Source of the DNA: Runella sp. MFBS21
GTDB taxonomy: Bacteria; Bacteroidota; Bacteroidia; Cytophagales; Spirosomataceae
DNA length: 64,000 nucleotides
Assembly (NCBI RefSeq): GCF_029433105.1
Contig: NZ_JARNTW010000018.1
Span: 62,001-126,000, forward strand
Direction: 5' to 3'
Each line of letters starts with the position of its first letter. The first letter of the stretch is position 1. This document shows, in pieces, positions 25,561 through 35,047 of the stretch. The translations under genes were made by a program, and so were the position numbers. The notes beneath the pieces were generated by a model, which had not been told where the DNA came from, ran no database searches, and saw only the letters and a program-made list of their open reading frames with translations.

Positions 25561-26533
25561 TTTTAAGGAGTTCGGTTACGACATGGTCAGTGGTGATGTT
25601 TTCTGCTTCGGCCCTAAAATTCAGAGCGATTCGGTGGCGCAGTACAGGGTAAGCCAAGGTTTGGATGTCTTCGGGGATCACCGAAAAACGCTGTTGAAGC
25701 ACTGCTCGTGCTTTGGCACAGAGTATTAAGGCTTGTCCTGCCCGAGGGCCAGCCCCCCAGCTACACCATTTTTTGACATAGTCGGAGGCGGTAGTTTGCG
25801 GGCGTGTCGCTCTTACCAGCTGATTGACTTTCATCACTAGCTCATCACTGATGTGTACTTGTCGGGTAAGTTTCTGCAAATCCATGATTTCATGGTCAGT
25901 CAAGACTCTTTGTAGCTGATTAGATACCATGCCCGTTGTATTTTTCAAAACCGCAAGTTCTTCTTGTTCGGTAGGATAATCAAGTTTGATGTACAACAAA
26001 AAACGGTCGAGTTGGGCTTCGGGTAGTGGATAAGTACCGGCTTGCTCGATGGGGTTTTGGGTGGCTATAATCAAAAAAGGACGAGGCAAATCATAATTGG
26101 TTCCGGCATAAGTGACCTTGTATTCTTGCATGGCTTCGAGCAGTGCCGCTTGGGTTTTGGGCGGAGTACGGTTGATTTCATCCGCCAAAACGATGTTAGC
26201 AAATATCGGTCCTTGGTTAAATTTAAAAAACTTACGCCCCGTTTCGTGGTCTTCTTCCAATATCTCCGTTCCGACAATATCGCCCGGCATCAGGTCAGGG
26301 GTAAACTGTACCCTTTTAAATTTCATTTCGAGAGCTTCGGCCATGGTTTTGACCATGAGCGTTTTGGCAAGTCCTGGCACTCCTTCCAACAAACAATGTC
26401 CACCTGCCAAGAGCGCAATCAGGATTTCGTCAATGACCTCTTGCTGCCCAACGATTATTTTAGCAATTTCTTTTTTGAGATGCGGTAATTTTGATACCAG
26501 CGATTTAAAGTGGGTTAAGTCTTGTGTTTCCAA
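25532..26533 (-). CDS. MoxR-family AAA+ ATPase
   Basis: A 333-residue AAA+ ATPase. Walker A is GVPGLAKT (51-58), Walker B is NIVLADEINR (near 112-121), followed by the MoxR motif TPPKTQAALLEAMQE and sensor 1 (FLIIATQNPIEQAGTYPLPEAQLDRF). The C-terminal lid is present. MoxR ATPases act as chaperones for complex assembly and are usually next to VWA/DUF58 genes, as here. Second gene in the operon, 3 nt after the DUF4159 gene. Confidence 0.95.
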   Translation of the reverse strand: METQDLTHFKSLVSKLPHLKKEIAKIIVGQQEVIDEILIALLAGGHCLLEGVPGLAKTLMVKTMAEALEMKFKRVQFTPDLMPGDIVGTEILEEDHETGRKFFKFNQGPIFANIVLADEINRTPPKTQAALLEAMQEYKVTYAGTNYDLPRPFLIIATQNPIEQAGTYPLPEAQLDRFLLYIKLDYPTEQEELAVLKNTTGMVSNQLQRVLTDHEIMDLQKLTRQVHISDELVMKVNQLVRATRPQTTASDYVKKWCSWGAGPRAGQALILCAKARAVLQQRFSVIPEDIQTLAYPVLRHRIALNFRAEAENITTDHVVTELLKNDASNHRTH

Positions 26534-26536
26534 AAG

Positions 26537-27154
26537 CTAAACAGTAGTTAGTGCGTAGTTGATGATATTTACTCCAAATTTAGTATTGTCTTCGGCGAGC
26601 CAGCGCTTATTTCGAAAATCATAATCCCACTCGCAGCCGTAGTCTTTGTTGCTATACAACACCCCAATGCGACCGTTGATTTGAATGGCTTTCAGGTAAT
26701 CGTGCACCAAGTCATCGCCCCAGCCGTTGAGTTCAAAACTCGTAGTAGGTGGTCCTTCAAAATGAAAAAATGAATGGTAAATGGGGTGGTCATTCGGGAT
26801 TTTTTGAAGGGCTTGTGCTCCAAAAGTCCTTGCCATTTCTTGTTCGAAAGATTTCGCAAACAGGCCGTCGATGTCGTGATTGCAATCATCTACAAAAACA
26901 AAACCCCCGTTTTCGACATATTTTTTGAAGTGTGTTCTTTCTTGCGCCGAAAACTCCACCAATTTATGACCGCTTAAGTAGCAAAACGGACTTCTGAACA
27001 ATTCGACGCTGGTAAGTTGTACGATTTTTTCCTTTTCATCCACCGGAATCGTAGTATATTCTACCAACGAATTGAGGAGATTAGAGGGCATCCGTTGGTC
27101 GGTGTCCCAATCTCCCGAGGCATACTGAATCCGAGTAAAAACAAAAGGTCTCAA
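26537..27154 (-). CDS. DUF4159 domain protein
   Basis: A 205-residue protein beginning FVFTRIQYASGDWDTDQRMPSNLLNSLVEYTTI, followed by FRSPFCYLSGHKLVEFSAQERTHFKKYVENGGFVFVDDC. This matches DUF4159, a glutamine-amidotransferase-like fold without its catalytic cysteine. In many genomes DUF4159 proteins accompany MoxR/DUF58/BatA operons, as here. There is no signal peptide on this start. It begins 18 nt past the terminator of the tldE gene, so it either has its own promoter in that gap or receives read-through. Function unknown. Confidence 0.8.
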   Translation of the reverse strand: MRPFVFTRIQYASGDWDTDQRMPSNLLNSLVEYTTIPVDEKEKIVQLTSVELFRSPFCYLSGHKLVEFSAQERTHFKKYVENGGFVFVDDCNHDIDGLFAKSFEQEMARTFGAQALQKIPNDHPIYHSFFHFEGPPTTSFELNGWGDDLVHDYLKAIQINGRIGVLYSNKDYGCEWDYDFRNKRWLAEDNTKFGVNIINYALTTV

Positions 27155-27171
27155 GTGTAATAATGGTGTTT

Positions 27172-27197
27172 AAAAACCCTCCCTTTCGGGAGGGTTT
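27172..27197 (-). terminator. Terminator of the tldD-tldE operon
   Basis: AAACCCTCCC (27174-27183) and GGGAGGGTTT (27188-27197) form a perfect 10-bp stem with a 4-nt loop. Read on the minus strand it is followed by TTTTTAAAC, 8 nt after the gene's stop. Confidence 0.85.
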
Positions 27198-27204
27198 GGT
27201 ATGG

Positions 27205-28542
27205 TTATACGGCATCCGAAAGCGACGAAAACGTAAACTCCCTGATTTTCATCGGAGGCAGGATATAGTTTTGGTTGGTTTCGGTACTTACTACTCTTTC
27301 AGGAATGCCCAAAGTCTCAAGGTTGTTGAGCATAATGATAGGGCTTTCATTGAAGCGGAAGTTTTTGATTGGATATTTTATTTTACCGTCTTCTATATAA
27401 AAAGTACCGTCGCGCGTTAGCCCCGTAAGAAGTAATGTTTGAGGGTCCACCGAACGGATATACCACAATTTAGTCACCAAAATGCCACGTTTGGTACTTT
27501 TAATCATTTCGTCCAAGGTAGCTGTTCCACCCGCCATGATCATGTTATTAGGTCCCGGAACGGGCTTAACGCCTTTCTTTTGCGCCCAAAACCGCGAATA
27601 AGTAAGATTTTTGACTACCCCTTTGTCAATCCAAAGCATTTTTCCTTGGGGCTGCCCATCTCCTGACCAAGCTGCCGCCGGAAGGTCTGGGTGGGTAGGA
27701 TCAGAATAAAAAGTAACGCGTTCGTCCACGATTTTTTCGCCTAGTTTGGTTTTCCCACCTGGTTTACTAAAAAACGAACGACCTTCATCAGCGCTACGCG
27801 CATCCATGCCAAAGAAAATATTTTCAACCAATACCGCCGCCGCAGTAGGTTCAAGAATTACGGTATATTTACCCGGCTCCAATGCCTTAGCCCCCACCGA
27901 GCCCAGCGATTTCTGAACGGCGATTTTGGTAGCCGCTGCCGTATCTAGCTTCGAAAAATCGTTGTATCCTTTAGCTACGTAGCCAGAGCCAGTTCCGTCG
28001 TCGGTACGAACGGTGAGTGAAAAATTGACGTTGGTATTACGATAATAAGCAAAGAGCCCTTTTGAATTCATCAAAGCCGTAAACCCTTTTGCATCTTCCA
28101 AAAATCCAGCGGCGGTAAGTTTTTTATCACTCGATAGCGCCAAACTTTTGGCTACGGCATCGGCACGTTTGTCGGGAGTGACACTAGCCGTTGACTCAAA
28201 ATAACCGTCCGATTTGATATACTGCTGCGGTTCGAGTACGCCCATGTACTCGGGGTTTTCGGGGGCGAGTTTGGCTAATTCTTCCGAACGGCGCACTACT
28301 TTTTCGATGGAAGCATCGTCGAATTCATCAATCGTAGCAACGCCCACTTTTTTACCAAAAGCAGACTGAACGGCTAAGTTTTTGTTGGTCAAAGCACCAC
28401 TTGTAGAGACTTCATTGCGAGCATAGCGAAGATTACCACGGGTTTCTCCCAATAAATTCACTTCACACTCATCTGCTTTAGAATAGCTCAAAACCTTTTG
28501 CAACAAGGCTTTGGCTTCTGCTTCAGTTAATATAACAGACAT
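27205..28542 (-). CDS. TldE/PmbA-like protein, copy 1
   Basis: A 445-residue protein of the TldD/PmbA family, TldE type (no HExxxH). It starts with the family N-terminal domain (EAKALLQKVLSYSKADECEVNLLGETRGNLRYARNEVSTSG). The C-terminal beta domain carries YTVILEPTAAAVLVENIFFGMDARSADEGRSFFSKPGG and a typical ending (KIKYPIKNFRFNESPIIMLNNLETLG). TldD and TldE form a heterodimeric metalloprotease in which only TldD holds the metal. It lies 29 nt after the tldD-like gene and is about 60-70 percent identical by eye to copy 2. No signal peptide is seen. Confidence 0.88.
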   Translation of the reverse strand: MSVILTEAEAKALLQKVLSYSKADECEVNLLGETRGNLRYARNEVSTSGALTNKNLAVQSAFGKKVGVATIDEFDDASIEKVVRRSEELAKLAPENPEYMGVLEPQQYIKSDGYFESTASVTPDKRADAVAKSLALSSDKKLTAAGFLEDAKGFTALMNSKGLFAYYRNTNVNFSLTVRTDDGTGSGYVAKGYNDFSKLDTAAATKIAVQKSLGSVGAKALEPGKYTVILEPTAAAVLVENIFFGMDARSADEGRSFFSKPGGKTKLGEKIVDERVTFYSDPTHPDLPAAAWSGDGQPQGKMLWIDKGVVKNLTYSRFWAQKKGVKPVPGPNNMIMAGGTATLDEMIKSTKRGILVTKLWYIRSVDPQTLLLTGLTRDGTFYIEDGKIKYPIKNFRFNESPIIMLNNLETLGIPERVVSTETNQNYILPPMKIREFTFSSLSDAV

Positions 28543-28571
28543 TTGATAGTTCGATGTTTAGAGATTGGAGA

Positions 28572-30212
28572 TTAGATTTTACGTGCTGTATTGATCACAT
28601 TGACCCCATTGAAACGAGCCGTAGAGCTACCATGAGATACTGCACTTACTTGTTGAGGTTGTCCTTTACCATCAAAAAACGACCCTCCCAAACGGTAATC
28701 GCGCTCATCGCATACTTTCACGCAGGAGTTCCAAAACTCTTGGGTGTTTGATTGATAAGCCACATCTTTGAGCATACCCGCGATTTGTCCGTCTTTGATT
28801 TCGTAGTACAACTGACCTCCAAACTGAAAATTATAACGCTGTTGGTCAATCGAAAACGAACCATCTCCAATAATATAAATTCCTTTTTTTACATCTTTAA
28901 TCATTTCGCTGACCGATAGAGGCGTTTTGCCCGCTGCTAGCGACACATTGGCCATGCGTTGGAATTGTACCGTTCCCCAGCTATCGGCATAGCAGCACCC
29001 TTGCGATTCTTTTTCGCCAATGATATGCACTTGGTCTCTGATAGCCTGATAGTTGACCAAGGTACCGTCTTTCACCAAATCCCATTTCTTGGTTTGTACC
29101 CCTTCATCATCCCAACCTACCGCACCTAGCGAGCCTACTTGGGTTTTGTCCGCAAAAAGATTCACTTCTTTGCTGCCATAATTAAAGTTTTTGGACTGCC
29201 ATTTATCCAAAGTTGCAAAAGAAGTTCCGGCAAAATTAGCTTCATAGCCCAACACCCGGTCAAGCTCAAGTGGGTGTCCTACCGACTCATGAATCGTCAA
29301 CCACAAATGCGAAGGGTCAAGGATTAAATCATATTTACCCGCTTCTACCGACTTCGCCGCCAATTTTTCTTTGGTTTGTTTAGCTGCCGCAATTACATCC
29401 TCCAACATATCGTAGCCTTTGTTGTAGCGGGTAGTGATGCCCGTTATTTTATCTTTGGGATTGGTTTGGAGGTATTCATAGCCCATTCCTACGGGCGCAC
29501 TTAATGCTTGACGAGTTTCAAACTTACCCGTTTTAGGATCAATGGTAGTAACGGCAAAAATAGGCCAAATCCGATGAATGTCTTGGTCGATATAAGAGCC
29601 ATCGGTGGAGGCAAAGTACTTTTGCTCATTGACCATGAATAGCACCGAATTGACGTAGTTGGCTCCATTTTTAAGAGCGGCGTCGTTGACTCCTAGCAGC
29701 AAATCTACCTTTTCTTGAATAGGCACTTCGAAGGCATTTCGTTGAATGGGCGCTTTCCAGCTTACTTCGCCATAGCCTTTTTGGGGAGCCAACTGTACGG
29801 GTTGCTTCATCAGACGCGCATTGGCTTTGGCAATCGCCACGGCTTCTTCGGCAGCTCTAGCGGTATCAGCTTCGGTTTTGGCATCTACGATAGCAGCAAA
29901 TCCCCAACATCCATTGGCAATCACTCGCACGCCAACCCCATAAGATTCGGTATTGACGATGTTTTGAACTTTGTCTTCGCGAGTTACCACAAATTGGTTG
30001 AGATAGCGCCCAATCCTTACATCCGTATAGGTAGCACCTTTGGATTTGGCGGCATTGAGAGCGGCATCAGCTAGGCGTTTTTTGACGGCGACATCCACGC
30101 CACCGTCTAAGAGGGCTTCGGGGGCTACTGAGCGCCCCATGACAGGGATATTGGGGAGCATCATGGCACCCAATCCCATGCCCGAGAGTTGCATAAAATC
30201 TCTTCTTTTCAA
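28572..30212 (-). CDS. TldD-like metalloprotease with twin-arginine-type leader, copy 1
   Basis: A 546-residue protein, longer than cytosolic TldD (about 480). It starts MKRRDFMQLSGMGLGAMMLPNIPVMG, resembling a twin-arginine export leader (RRDFM followed by a hydrophobic stretch). The metal-binding motif is HESVGH in TIHESVGHPLELDRVLGYEANFAGTSF, matching the TldD HExxxH site. The C-terminal beta domain ends IADQ-like text (TARFNGVNVINTARKI). It should form the active half of a protease with the TldE-like protein encoded downstream. The leader suggests that it works outside the cytoplasm, while its partner has no leader; the pair may be exported together. Confidence 0.88.
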   Translation of the reverse strand: MKRRDFMQLSGMGLGAMMLPNIPVMGRSVAPEALLDGGVDVAVKKRLADAALNAAKSKGATYTDVRIGRYLNQFVVTREDKVQNIVNTESYGVGVRVIANGCWGFAAIVDAKTEADTARAAEEAVAIAKANARLMKQPVQLAPQKGYGEVSWKAPIQRNAFEVPIQEKVDLLLGVNDAALKNGANYVNSVLFMVNEQKYFASTDGSYIDQDIHRIWPIFAVTTIDPKTGKFETRQALSAPVGMGYEYLQTNPKDKITGITTRYNKGYDMLEDVIAAAKQTKEKLAAKSVEAGKYDLILDPSHLWLTIHESVGHPLELDRVLGYEANFAGTSFATLDKWQSKNFNYGSKEVNLFADKTQVGSLGAVGWDDEGVQTKKWDLVKDGTLVNYQAIRDQVHIIGEKESQGCCYADSWGTVQFQRMANVSLAAGKTPLSVSEMIKDVKKGIYIIGDGSFSIDQQRYNFQFGGQLYYEIKDGQIAGMLKDVAYQSNTQEFWNSCVKVCDERDYRLGGSFFDGKGQPQQVSAVSHGSSTARFNGVNVINTARKI

Positions 30213-30395
30213 GGCTAATTTTTGTGTTTAAGTTGGTTGTATGGGTAATAAGTGGCAAGCCACAGGATTCATGATTATTCACGACACTAGGGAACAATCG
30301 TCTATAGAATAAGCAAAAATCTTGATAAAAATAGACGAATTTCTCCCCCAATCGGGGTGATTTTGATAAATGGTCGAGATCAATGCCAAACGACA

Positions 30396-30430
30396 ACCCC
30401 AAGCAAGGGAACAAAAGTCTTGCTTGGGGT
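30396..30430 (-). terminator. Hairpin after tldE-like copy 2
   Basis: ACCCCAAGCAAG (30396-30407) and CTTGCTTGGGGT (30419-30430) form a perfect 12-bp stem with an 11-nt loop, 18 nt after the stop codon on the minus strand. No clear T run follows, so it may end transcription only partly or protect mRNA. Confidence 0.6.
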
Positions 30431-30447
30431 GACTCATTGGAATTTGT

Positions 30448-31764
30448 CTAAACCGCATCCGATAGACTGGTAAAGGTAAAGTCCCTGATTTTGAGGGGAG
30501 GAATCATATTCCCTCTTACCCGAGTAGGTACGCCCATTGCTTCTAGGTTGTTGAGCATAATGATAGGGCTTTCGTTGAAACGGAAATTTTTAACAGGATA
30601 TTTAATTTTACCGTTCTCAATGTAAAAAGTACCATCACGAGTAAGGCCTGTGTAAAGGAGTGTTTGGGGATCTACAGCGCGTATGTACCAAAAACGCGTC
30701 ACTAAAATCCCTTTTTCGGTACTTTTAATCAATTCTTCAAGCGACTGACGTCCTCCTTGCATAATAAATCTCCCAGGAGGAGGAACGGCTTTTACGCCTT
30801 GTTTCTGCGCCCAATAGCGCGTATATGCTAAGTTTTTGAAAACACCGTTTTCAATCCAAGTCGTTTTTTCTTGCGGACGGCCGTCCATTGAAAAACCAGC
30901 ATTAGGTGCATCTGGATTGGTAGGGTCTGAATAAATATTGACTCTTTCATCCAACAGTTTTTCTCCTAATCTCGTACCACCTCCTTTTTTACTCATGAAG
31001 CTACGGCCTTCGTCGGCACTGCGAGCATCTATACTGCGCATCATATTTTGAATCAAATCCAAAGCTGCCGTAGGTTCTAAAATCACGGTATATTTTCCTG
31101 GCTCAAGTGCTTTGGCCGATACCGAGGCCATGGCCTTCTGCATCGCAATTTCTGTCGAAACTTTTGCATTCAGCTTGGAGCTATCGTTAAAATCACGTGC
31201 TACATATCCTGAACCAGTGCCATCGGCGCTTCGTACTGTTACCGAAAAATCAACCGACGTAGATTTGTTGTAAGCAAAAAGACCTTTGCTATTGCCCATC
31301 GCCACAAACTCCGTGGTGTCTTCCAAGTATCCTGCCGCCGTCAAGTTTTTCTTTTTACAAGGGTCAATACTATCAAAAGCCACTTTGGCACGATAATCGG
31401 GGTCGATATTGGCCGTACTTTGGGCAAAAGTATTGCTTTCTACAAAAGTATGAGGCCCTAGCATGGGCATATATTCGGGGTTTTCGGGGGCAAGTTTGGC
31501 AATCTCCTCGGCCCGTCTTACCGTTTTTTCTAACGATTTGTCGTCAAACTCATTGATAGTAGAAGTCCCCGAGCGCTTTCCATACACGGCCGTTACAGCC
31601 AAGGCTAGGTCATACGACTCCCCACTTGTAGATACAGAATTGCGAGCGTATCTAATATTCCCGGTGCGGCTTCCTGTGAGGCTTACACTCATTTCGTCAG
31701 CTTTAGAAAATGCCAACACCTTATCTATGATTTTTTTAGCTTCTTCTTTGGTTAAAATAGCCAT
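30448..31764 (-). CDS. TldE/PmbA-like protein, copy 2
   Basis: A 438-residue paralogue of the TldE-like protein at 27.2-28.5 kb. Shared blocks include GNIRYARNSVSTSG, INEFDDKSLEKTVRRAEEIAKLAPENPEYM, ARSADEGRSFMSKKGG and KNFRFNESPIIMLNNLEAMG. It lacks the HExxxH motif, as expected for the non-catalytic partner. It lies 20 nt after the tldD-like copy 2 gene. The duplication covers the pair, so each TldD may have its own TldE. The cargo or substrate is not known. Confidence 0.88.
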   Translation of the reverse strand: MAILTKEEAKKIIDKVLAFSKADEMSVSLTGSRTGNIRYARNSVSTSGESYDLALAVTAVYGKRSGTSTINEFDDKSLEKTVRRAEEIAKLAPENPEYMPMLGPHTFVESNTFAQSTANIDPDYRAKVAFDSIDPCKKKNLTAAGYLEDTTEFVAMGNSKGLFAYNKSTSVDFSVTVRSADGTGSGYVARDFNDSSKLNAKVSTEIAMQKAMASVSAKALEPGKYTVILEPTAALDLIQNMMRSIDARSADEGRSFMSKKGGGTRLGEKLLDERVNIYSDPTNPDAPNAGFSMDGRPQEKTTWIENGVFKNLAYTRYWAQKQGVKAVPPPGRFIMQGGRQSLEELIKSTEKGILVTRFWYIRAVDPQTLLYTGLTRDGTFYIENGKIKYPVKNFRFNESPIIMLNNLEAMGVPTRVRGNMIPPLKIRDFTFTSLSDAV

Positions 31765-31784
31765 TTTTAATGTCGTTTTGGGGG

Positions 31785-33431
31785 TTATCCGATTTTTCTA
31801 CCAGTATTGATGACATTTACACCGTTGAAACGTGTGGTAGCACTTCCGTGAGATACCGCACTCACTTGCGAAGGTTGTCCTTTTCCGTCGAAGAAAGAGC
31901 CAAATGTACGGTAGTCATCCTTATCACAAATCTGCGCACACGAATTCCAAAACTCTTGGGTATTTGACTGGTAAGCCACATCGTCCAACATCCCTACAAT
32001 TTCGCCGTTTTTGATTTCATAAAACAACTGACCTCCAAACTGAAAGTTATAACGCTGCTGGTCAATCGAATAAGAACCCCGCCCTATGATATAAATCCCT
32101 TTATCAACGCCTTTGATCATGTCTTGGACATTGAGTTTTTCTTTACCAGGACGTAACGATACATTGGGCATCCGCTGAAACTGTACGGAGTTCCAATTGT
32201 CGGCATAACAGCAGCCATGCGATTCGTTTTCACCCAAAATATTGACTTGGTCACGGATGGCTTGATAGTTGACCAAAATTCCGTCTTTTATCAAATCCCA
32301 TTCTTTACATGGTACGCCCTCATCGTCGTAGCCTACCGTACCCAAAGTATGGGGCTGGGTTTTGTCGGCCACAATATTGACAAGTTTGCTGCCATAATTG
32401 AAACTCTTGGTTTTCCATTTATCTAAAGTAGCAAAGCTTGTCCCTGCGTAGTTGGCCTCATATCCAAGTACGCGGTCTAGCTCCAGCGGGTGGCCTACCG
32501 ATTCGTGAATGGTAAGCCCAAGGTGATTGGGATCAAGTACAAGGTCGTATTTACCGGGTATTACCGACTTGGCCGTTACTTTTTCTTTGGCTTGCTTGGC
32601 GGCCATGATAGCATCTTCCACCATATCGTACGAATTGCGATAACCAACTAAGCCATTTGGACCCGCAATTTTTTCGCTTGCTAATCCATCTAAATATTCA
32701 TAGCCCATGCCCATTGGGGAGCTGATGGCATCTCTGCTTTTGAATTTGCCGGCTTGCTTATCCACAGCTGTGACCGTAAATGTAGGCCAAATGCGGTGAA
32801 TATCCTGATCGATATAAGACCCGTCGGTAGAAGCAAAGTATTTTTGTTCATTAACAAAAAACAAATTGGAAGTCACGAAGCCAGCGCCATTTTTCATCGC
32901 CTCTCCGTTGACTTTCATCAACAGGTCGATTTTTTGCTGTACCGGAATTTCAAAGGCATTTTTCTGAATTGGGGTTTTCCAAGCCACCTCTCCTACTCCT
33001 TTTTGGGGCGCCAATACGACCGGTTCGGTCTGAATCTTGGCATTGGCTTTGGCAATCGCCACGGCTGTTTCGGCACACTTGGCGATTCCGTCAGTACTTA
33101 CATCGCTTGTAGCAGCAAATCCCCACGTCCCATTGGCAATCACTCGGATACCCACGCCATACGATTCGGCATTGACGATATTCTGAACTTTGGTTTCACG
33201 CGTAAACAAATACTGCTGAAGATAACGACCAATGCGCACATCTGTATAAGTAGCACCTTTGGCTTTGGCGGCATTGAGGGCAATATCGGCCATCTTCTTT
33301 TTCATAGCAGCATCAGCTTTAGGGTCGAGCATTTGTTCGAGTGGAACTACGCTGCCTAAGACGGGAATCGAAGCCCCCATCATAGCCCCCAAGCCCATAC
33401 TCGAAAGCTGAATAAAATCCCTTCTTTTCAT
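31785..33431 (-). CDS. TldD-like metalloprotease with twin-arginine-type leader, copy 2
   Basis: A 548-residue paralogue of the TldD-like protein downstream. It starts MKRRDFIQLSSMGLGAMMGASIPVLG, again a twin-arginine-type leader. The zinc motif HESVGH lies in LTIHESVGHPLELDRVLGYEANYAGTSF. Long stretches are identical to copy 1 (FASTDGSYIDQDIHRIWP; YSIDQQRYNFQFGGQLFYEIKNG; VAYQSNTQEFWNSC). First gene of the four-gene run, facing the divergent fdhD gene across 541 nt. TldD/TldE proteases mature peptides such as microcins or degrade unfolded peptides in other bacteria; no precursor peptide gene is visible nearby. Confidence 0.88.
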   Translation of the reverse strand: MKRRDFIQLSSMGLGAMMGASIPVLGSVVPLEQMLDPKADAAMKKKMADIALNAAKAKGATYTDVRIGRYLQQYLFTRETKVQNIVNAESYGVGIRVIANGTWGFAATSDVSTDGIAKCAETAVAIAKANAKIQTEPVVLAPQKGVGEVAWKTPIQKNAFEIPVQQKIDLLMKVNGEAMKNGAGFVTSNLFFVNEQKYFASTDGSYIDQDIHRIWPTFTVTAVDKQAGKFKSRDAISSPMGMGYEYLDGLASEKIAGPNGLVGYRNSYDMVEDAIMAAKQAKEKVTAKSVIPGKYDLVLDPNHLGLTIHESVGHPLELDRVLGYEANYAGTSFATLDKWKTKSFNYGSKLVNIVADKTQPHTLGTVGYDDEGVPCKEWDLIKDGILVNYQAIRDQVNILGENESHGCCYADNWNSVQFQRMPNVSLRPGKEKLNVQDMIKGVDKGIYIIGRGSYSIDQQRYNFQFGGQLFYEIKNGEIVGMLDDVAYQSNTQEFWNSCAQICDKDDYRTFGSFFDGKGQPSQVSAVSHGSATTRFNGVNVINTGRKIG

Positions 33432-33972
33432 ACTTGGTTATTTTTGGGTGATTTGGTTTGGAAAGGTTATTGACACCTTATCGGTCGAAATGATTTATCG
33501 ACGCGGTAGAGAAGGCAATAAAGGTTTTTCGTTTTGATGATGAAATGTATTTAAAAAATGAAATGCCACACTAGTCATTGGAACCTCATTTTGCCAAAAA
33601 TAATAACTTTCTCAAAAAAGGCACTCATTCATCGACAAATTTGCTGATTTAAGCGACTTGACGGAATATCCTATGGTTCAATTCAAAATTCACAGTCTAA
33701 TACGTTTGTGGCATCTATTCCAGTGAGAAGTCACAAAATACCGCAATCTAGCCTTAAGAGAAAGAAAAGAATCGTTGTGATACATCTTCGTCTTCTGTGG
33801 TGTGTCATGTTGTTAGAATAATTTCTACGGTGTTTTTTTCCTCACTCATTGCTATTTTTACGATTCTGATGTTTTAAGAGCCTTGCGTCCTTAAGTTAAA
33901 CTTTTGGTAGGGCTAAAACATTCTAGGTACTTTTTTAGTATTTTTTATTGTTCATGAATTTCCCCAAACACC
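33432..33972. promoter_or_regulatory. Divergent intergenic region between tldD copy 2 and fdhD
   Basis: A 541-nt AT-rich region without a coding frame. A minus-strand TATTTTTG box (33602-33595) could drive the tldD gene. On the plus strand TACGTTTG (33701-33708) fits the -7 pattern but is far from fdhD. A closer plus-strand candidate is TTG (33904-33906) with TACTTTTT (33928-33935), 21 nt apart and 38 nt before fdhD. The stretch from 33919 to 33970 is repeated upstream of the receptor gene at 55.2 kb. Confidence 0.45.
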
Positions 33973-34815
33973 ATGCAAAATCCTAGTATCCAATCTGTCT
34001 CTATCAATCGTTTCTTCAACGATTCAAGCGAAGCCACCACCGATTTTGTAGTCATAGAAGAACCTGTCGAAATTAGACTCCAATACCACGATTCTCACAA
34101 GGGCTGGGTTACGAAACCTGTCTCAATTACGATGCGCACGCCTGGCGATGACGAAGCCCTTGCCGTAGGCTTTCTCAAAACTGAAGGAATCATTGAAGCA
34201 AATGAAGTAGAAAGCGTCAAAGGAGCTTGGGACAATACTGTCACGGTAAAACTTAAAGAAGACATTCAGCCTGATTTCCAGAAACTTCAGCGCAATTTTT
34301 ACGCTACTTCGAGCTGTGGGGTATGTGGTAAGTCTTCCTTAGATGCCTTGGGATATTCGTATGAACATCTCAACTTTGTGGATACACTTCCGCCCTTGTC
34401 GCCCGAATTGATTGCCTCCTTGCCCCAACAACTCAGCCAAGTTCAATCCGTTTTTGAACAAACGGGCGGTATTCACGCCGCTGGCGTTTTTGATTGGGAA
34501 GGTCGTTTGGCTTTTCATGCCGAAGACGTTGGCCGGCACAATGCTGTCGATAAGATTGCGGGCAAGGCATTACTCCAAAAAAAACTACCTTTCAACGCCC
34601 ACCTACTGGTATTGAGTGGAAGGGCTTGTTTTGAGTTATTACACAAAGCTTTAGCCATCAATATCCCTGTCGTAATCGCCGTAGGTGCGCCTTCTAGTTT
34701 GGCGATTGAGACAGCCGCTCGTTTTGGACAAACCCTCATTGGTTTTACCCGTCATCAACGATTCAATGTTTATACGCATCCCCAACGAGTAGCCCCCATT
34801 CATCAGCTAGCCTGA
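33973..34815 (+). CDS. fdhD: FdhD sulfurtransferase for formate dehydrogenase
   Basis: A 280-residue cytoplasmic protein. FdhD passes sulfur from IscS to the molybdenum cofactor and is needed for formate dehydrogenase activity. The active-site loop CGVCG has cysteines 115 and 118. Other conserved blocks are PGDDEALAVGFLKTEGII, GGIHAAGVFD and EDVGRHNAVDKIAGKAL, which binds the cofactor. Length is normal. No formate dehydrogenase or molybdenum cofactor gene is adjacent. Its two ends, without the middle, recur at about 54.98-55.10 kb, so a second copy once existed. Confidence 0.95.
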   Translation: MQNPSIQSVSINRFFNDSSEATTDFVVIEEPVEIRLQYHDSHKGWVTKPVSITMRTPGDDEALAVGFLKTEGIIEANEVESVKGAWDNTVTVKLKEDIQPDFQKLQRNFYATSSCGVCGKSSLDALGYSYEHLNFVDTLPPLSPELIASLPQQLSQVQSVFEQTGGIHAAGVFDWEGRLAFHAEDVGRHNAVDKIAGKALLQKKLPFNAHLLVLSGRACFELLHKALAINIPVVIAVGAPSSLAIETAARFGQTLIGFTRHQRFNVYTHPQRVAPIHQLA

Positions 34816-34991
34816 CAGCTTTCACTCATATTGATACCCTTTAGGGCTTTAAGTTTAATCCTTTTAATGTAATGCAGGTGGAAAAGAATACAACTTCTAA
34901 CTGCCCTTTGTTTTACCTCATCTACTTTACAAAAGGCTTTTCTCCTCATATAATAGGGGAAAACAACGCCCCAACTAGGGTAAAATTCCCG

Positions 34992-35022
34992 TTGAATGAT
35001 GATTTGTCCCCTCATACATTTG
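34992..35022 (+). promoter_or_regulatory. Promoter of the histidine kinase/repeat lipoprotein operon
   Basis: TTG (34992-34994) and TACATTTG (35015-35022) are 20 nt apart, a full match to the Bacteroidota promoter. It predicts transcription from about 35029, just ahead of the ATG at 35048. Confidence 0.65.
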
Positions 35023-35047
35023 CCTCAATAAACTTATCTGATGCATC

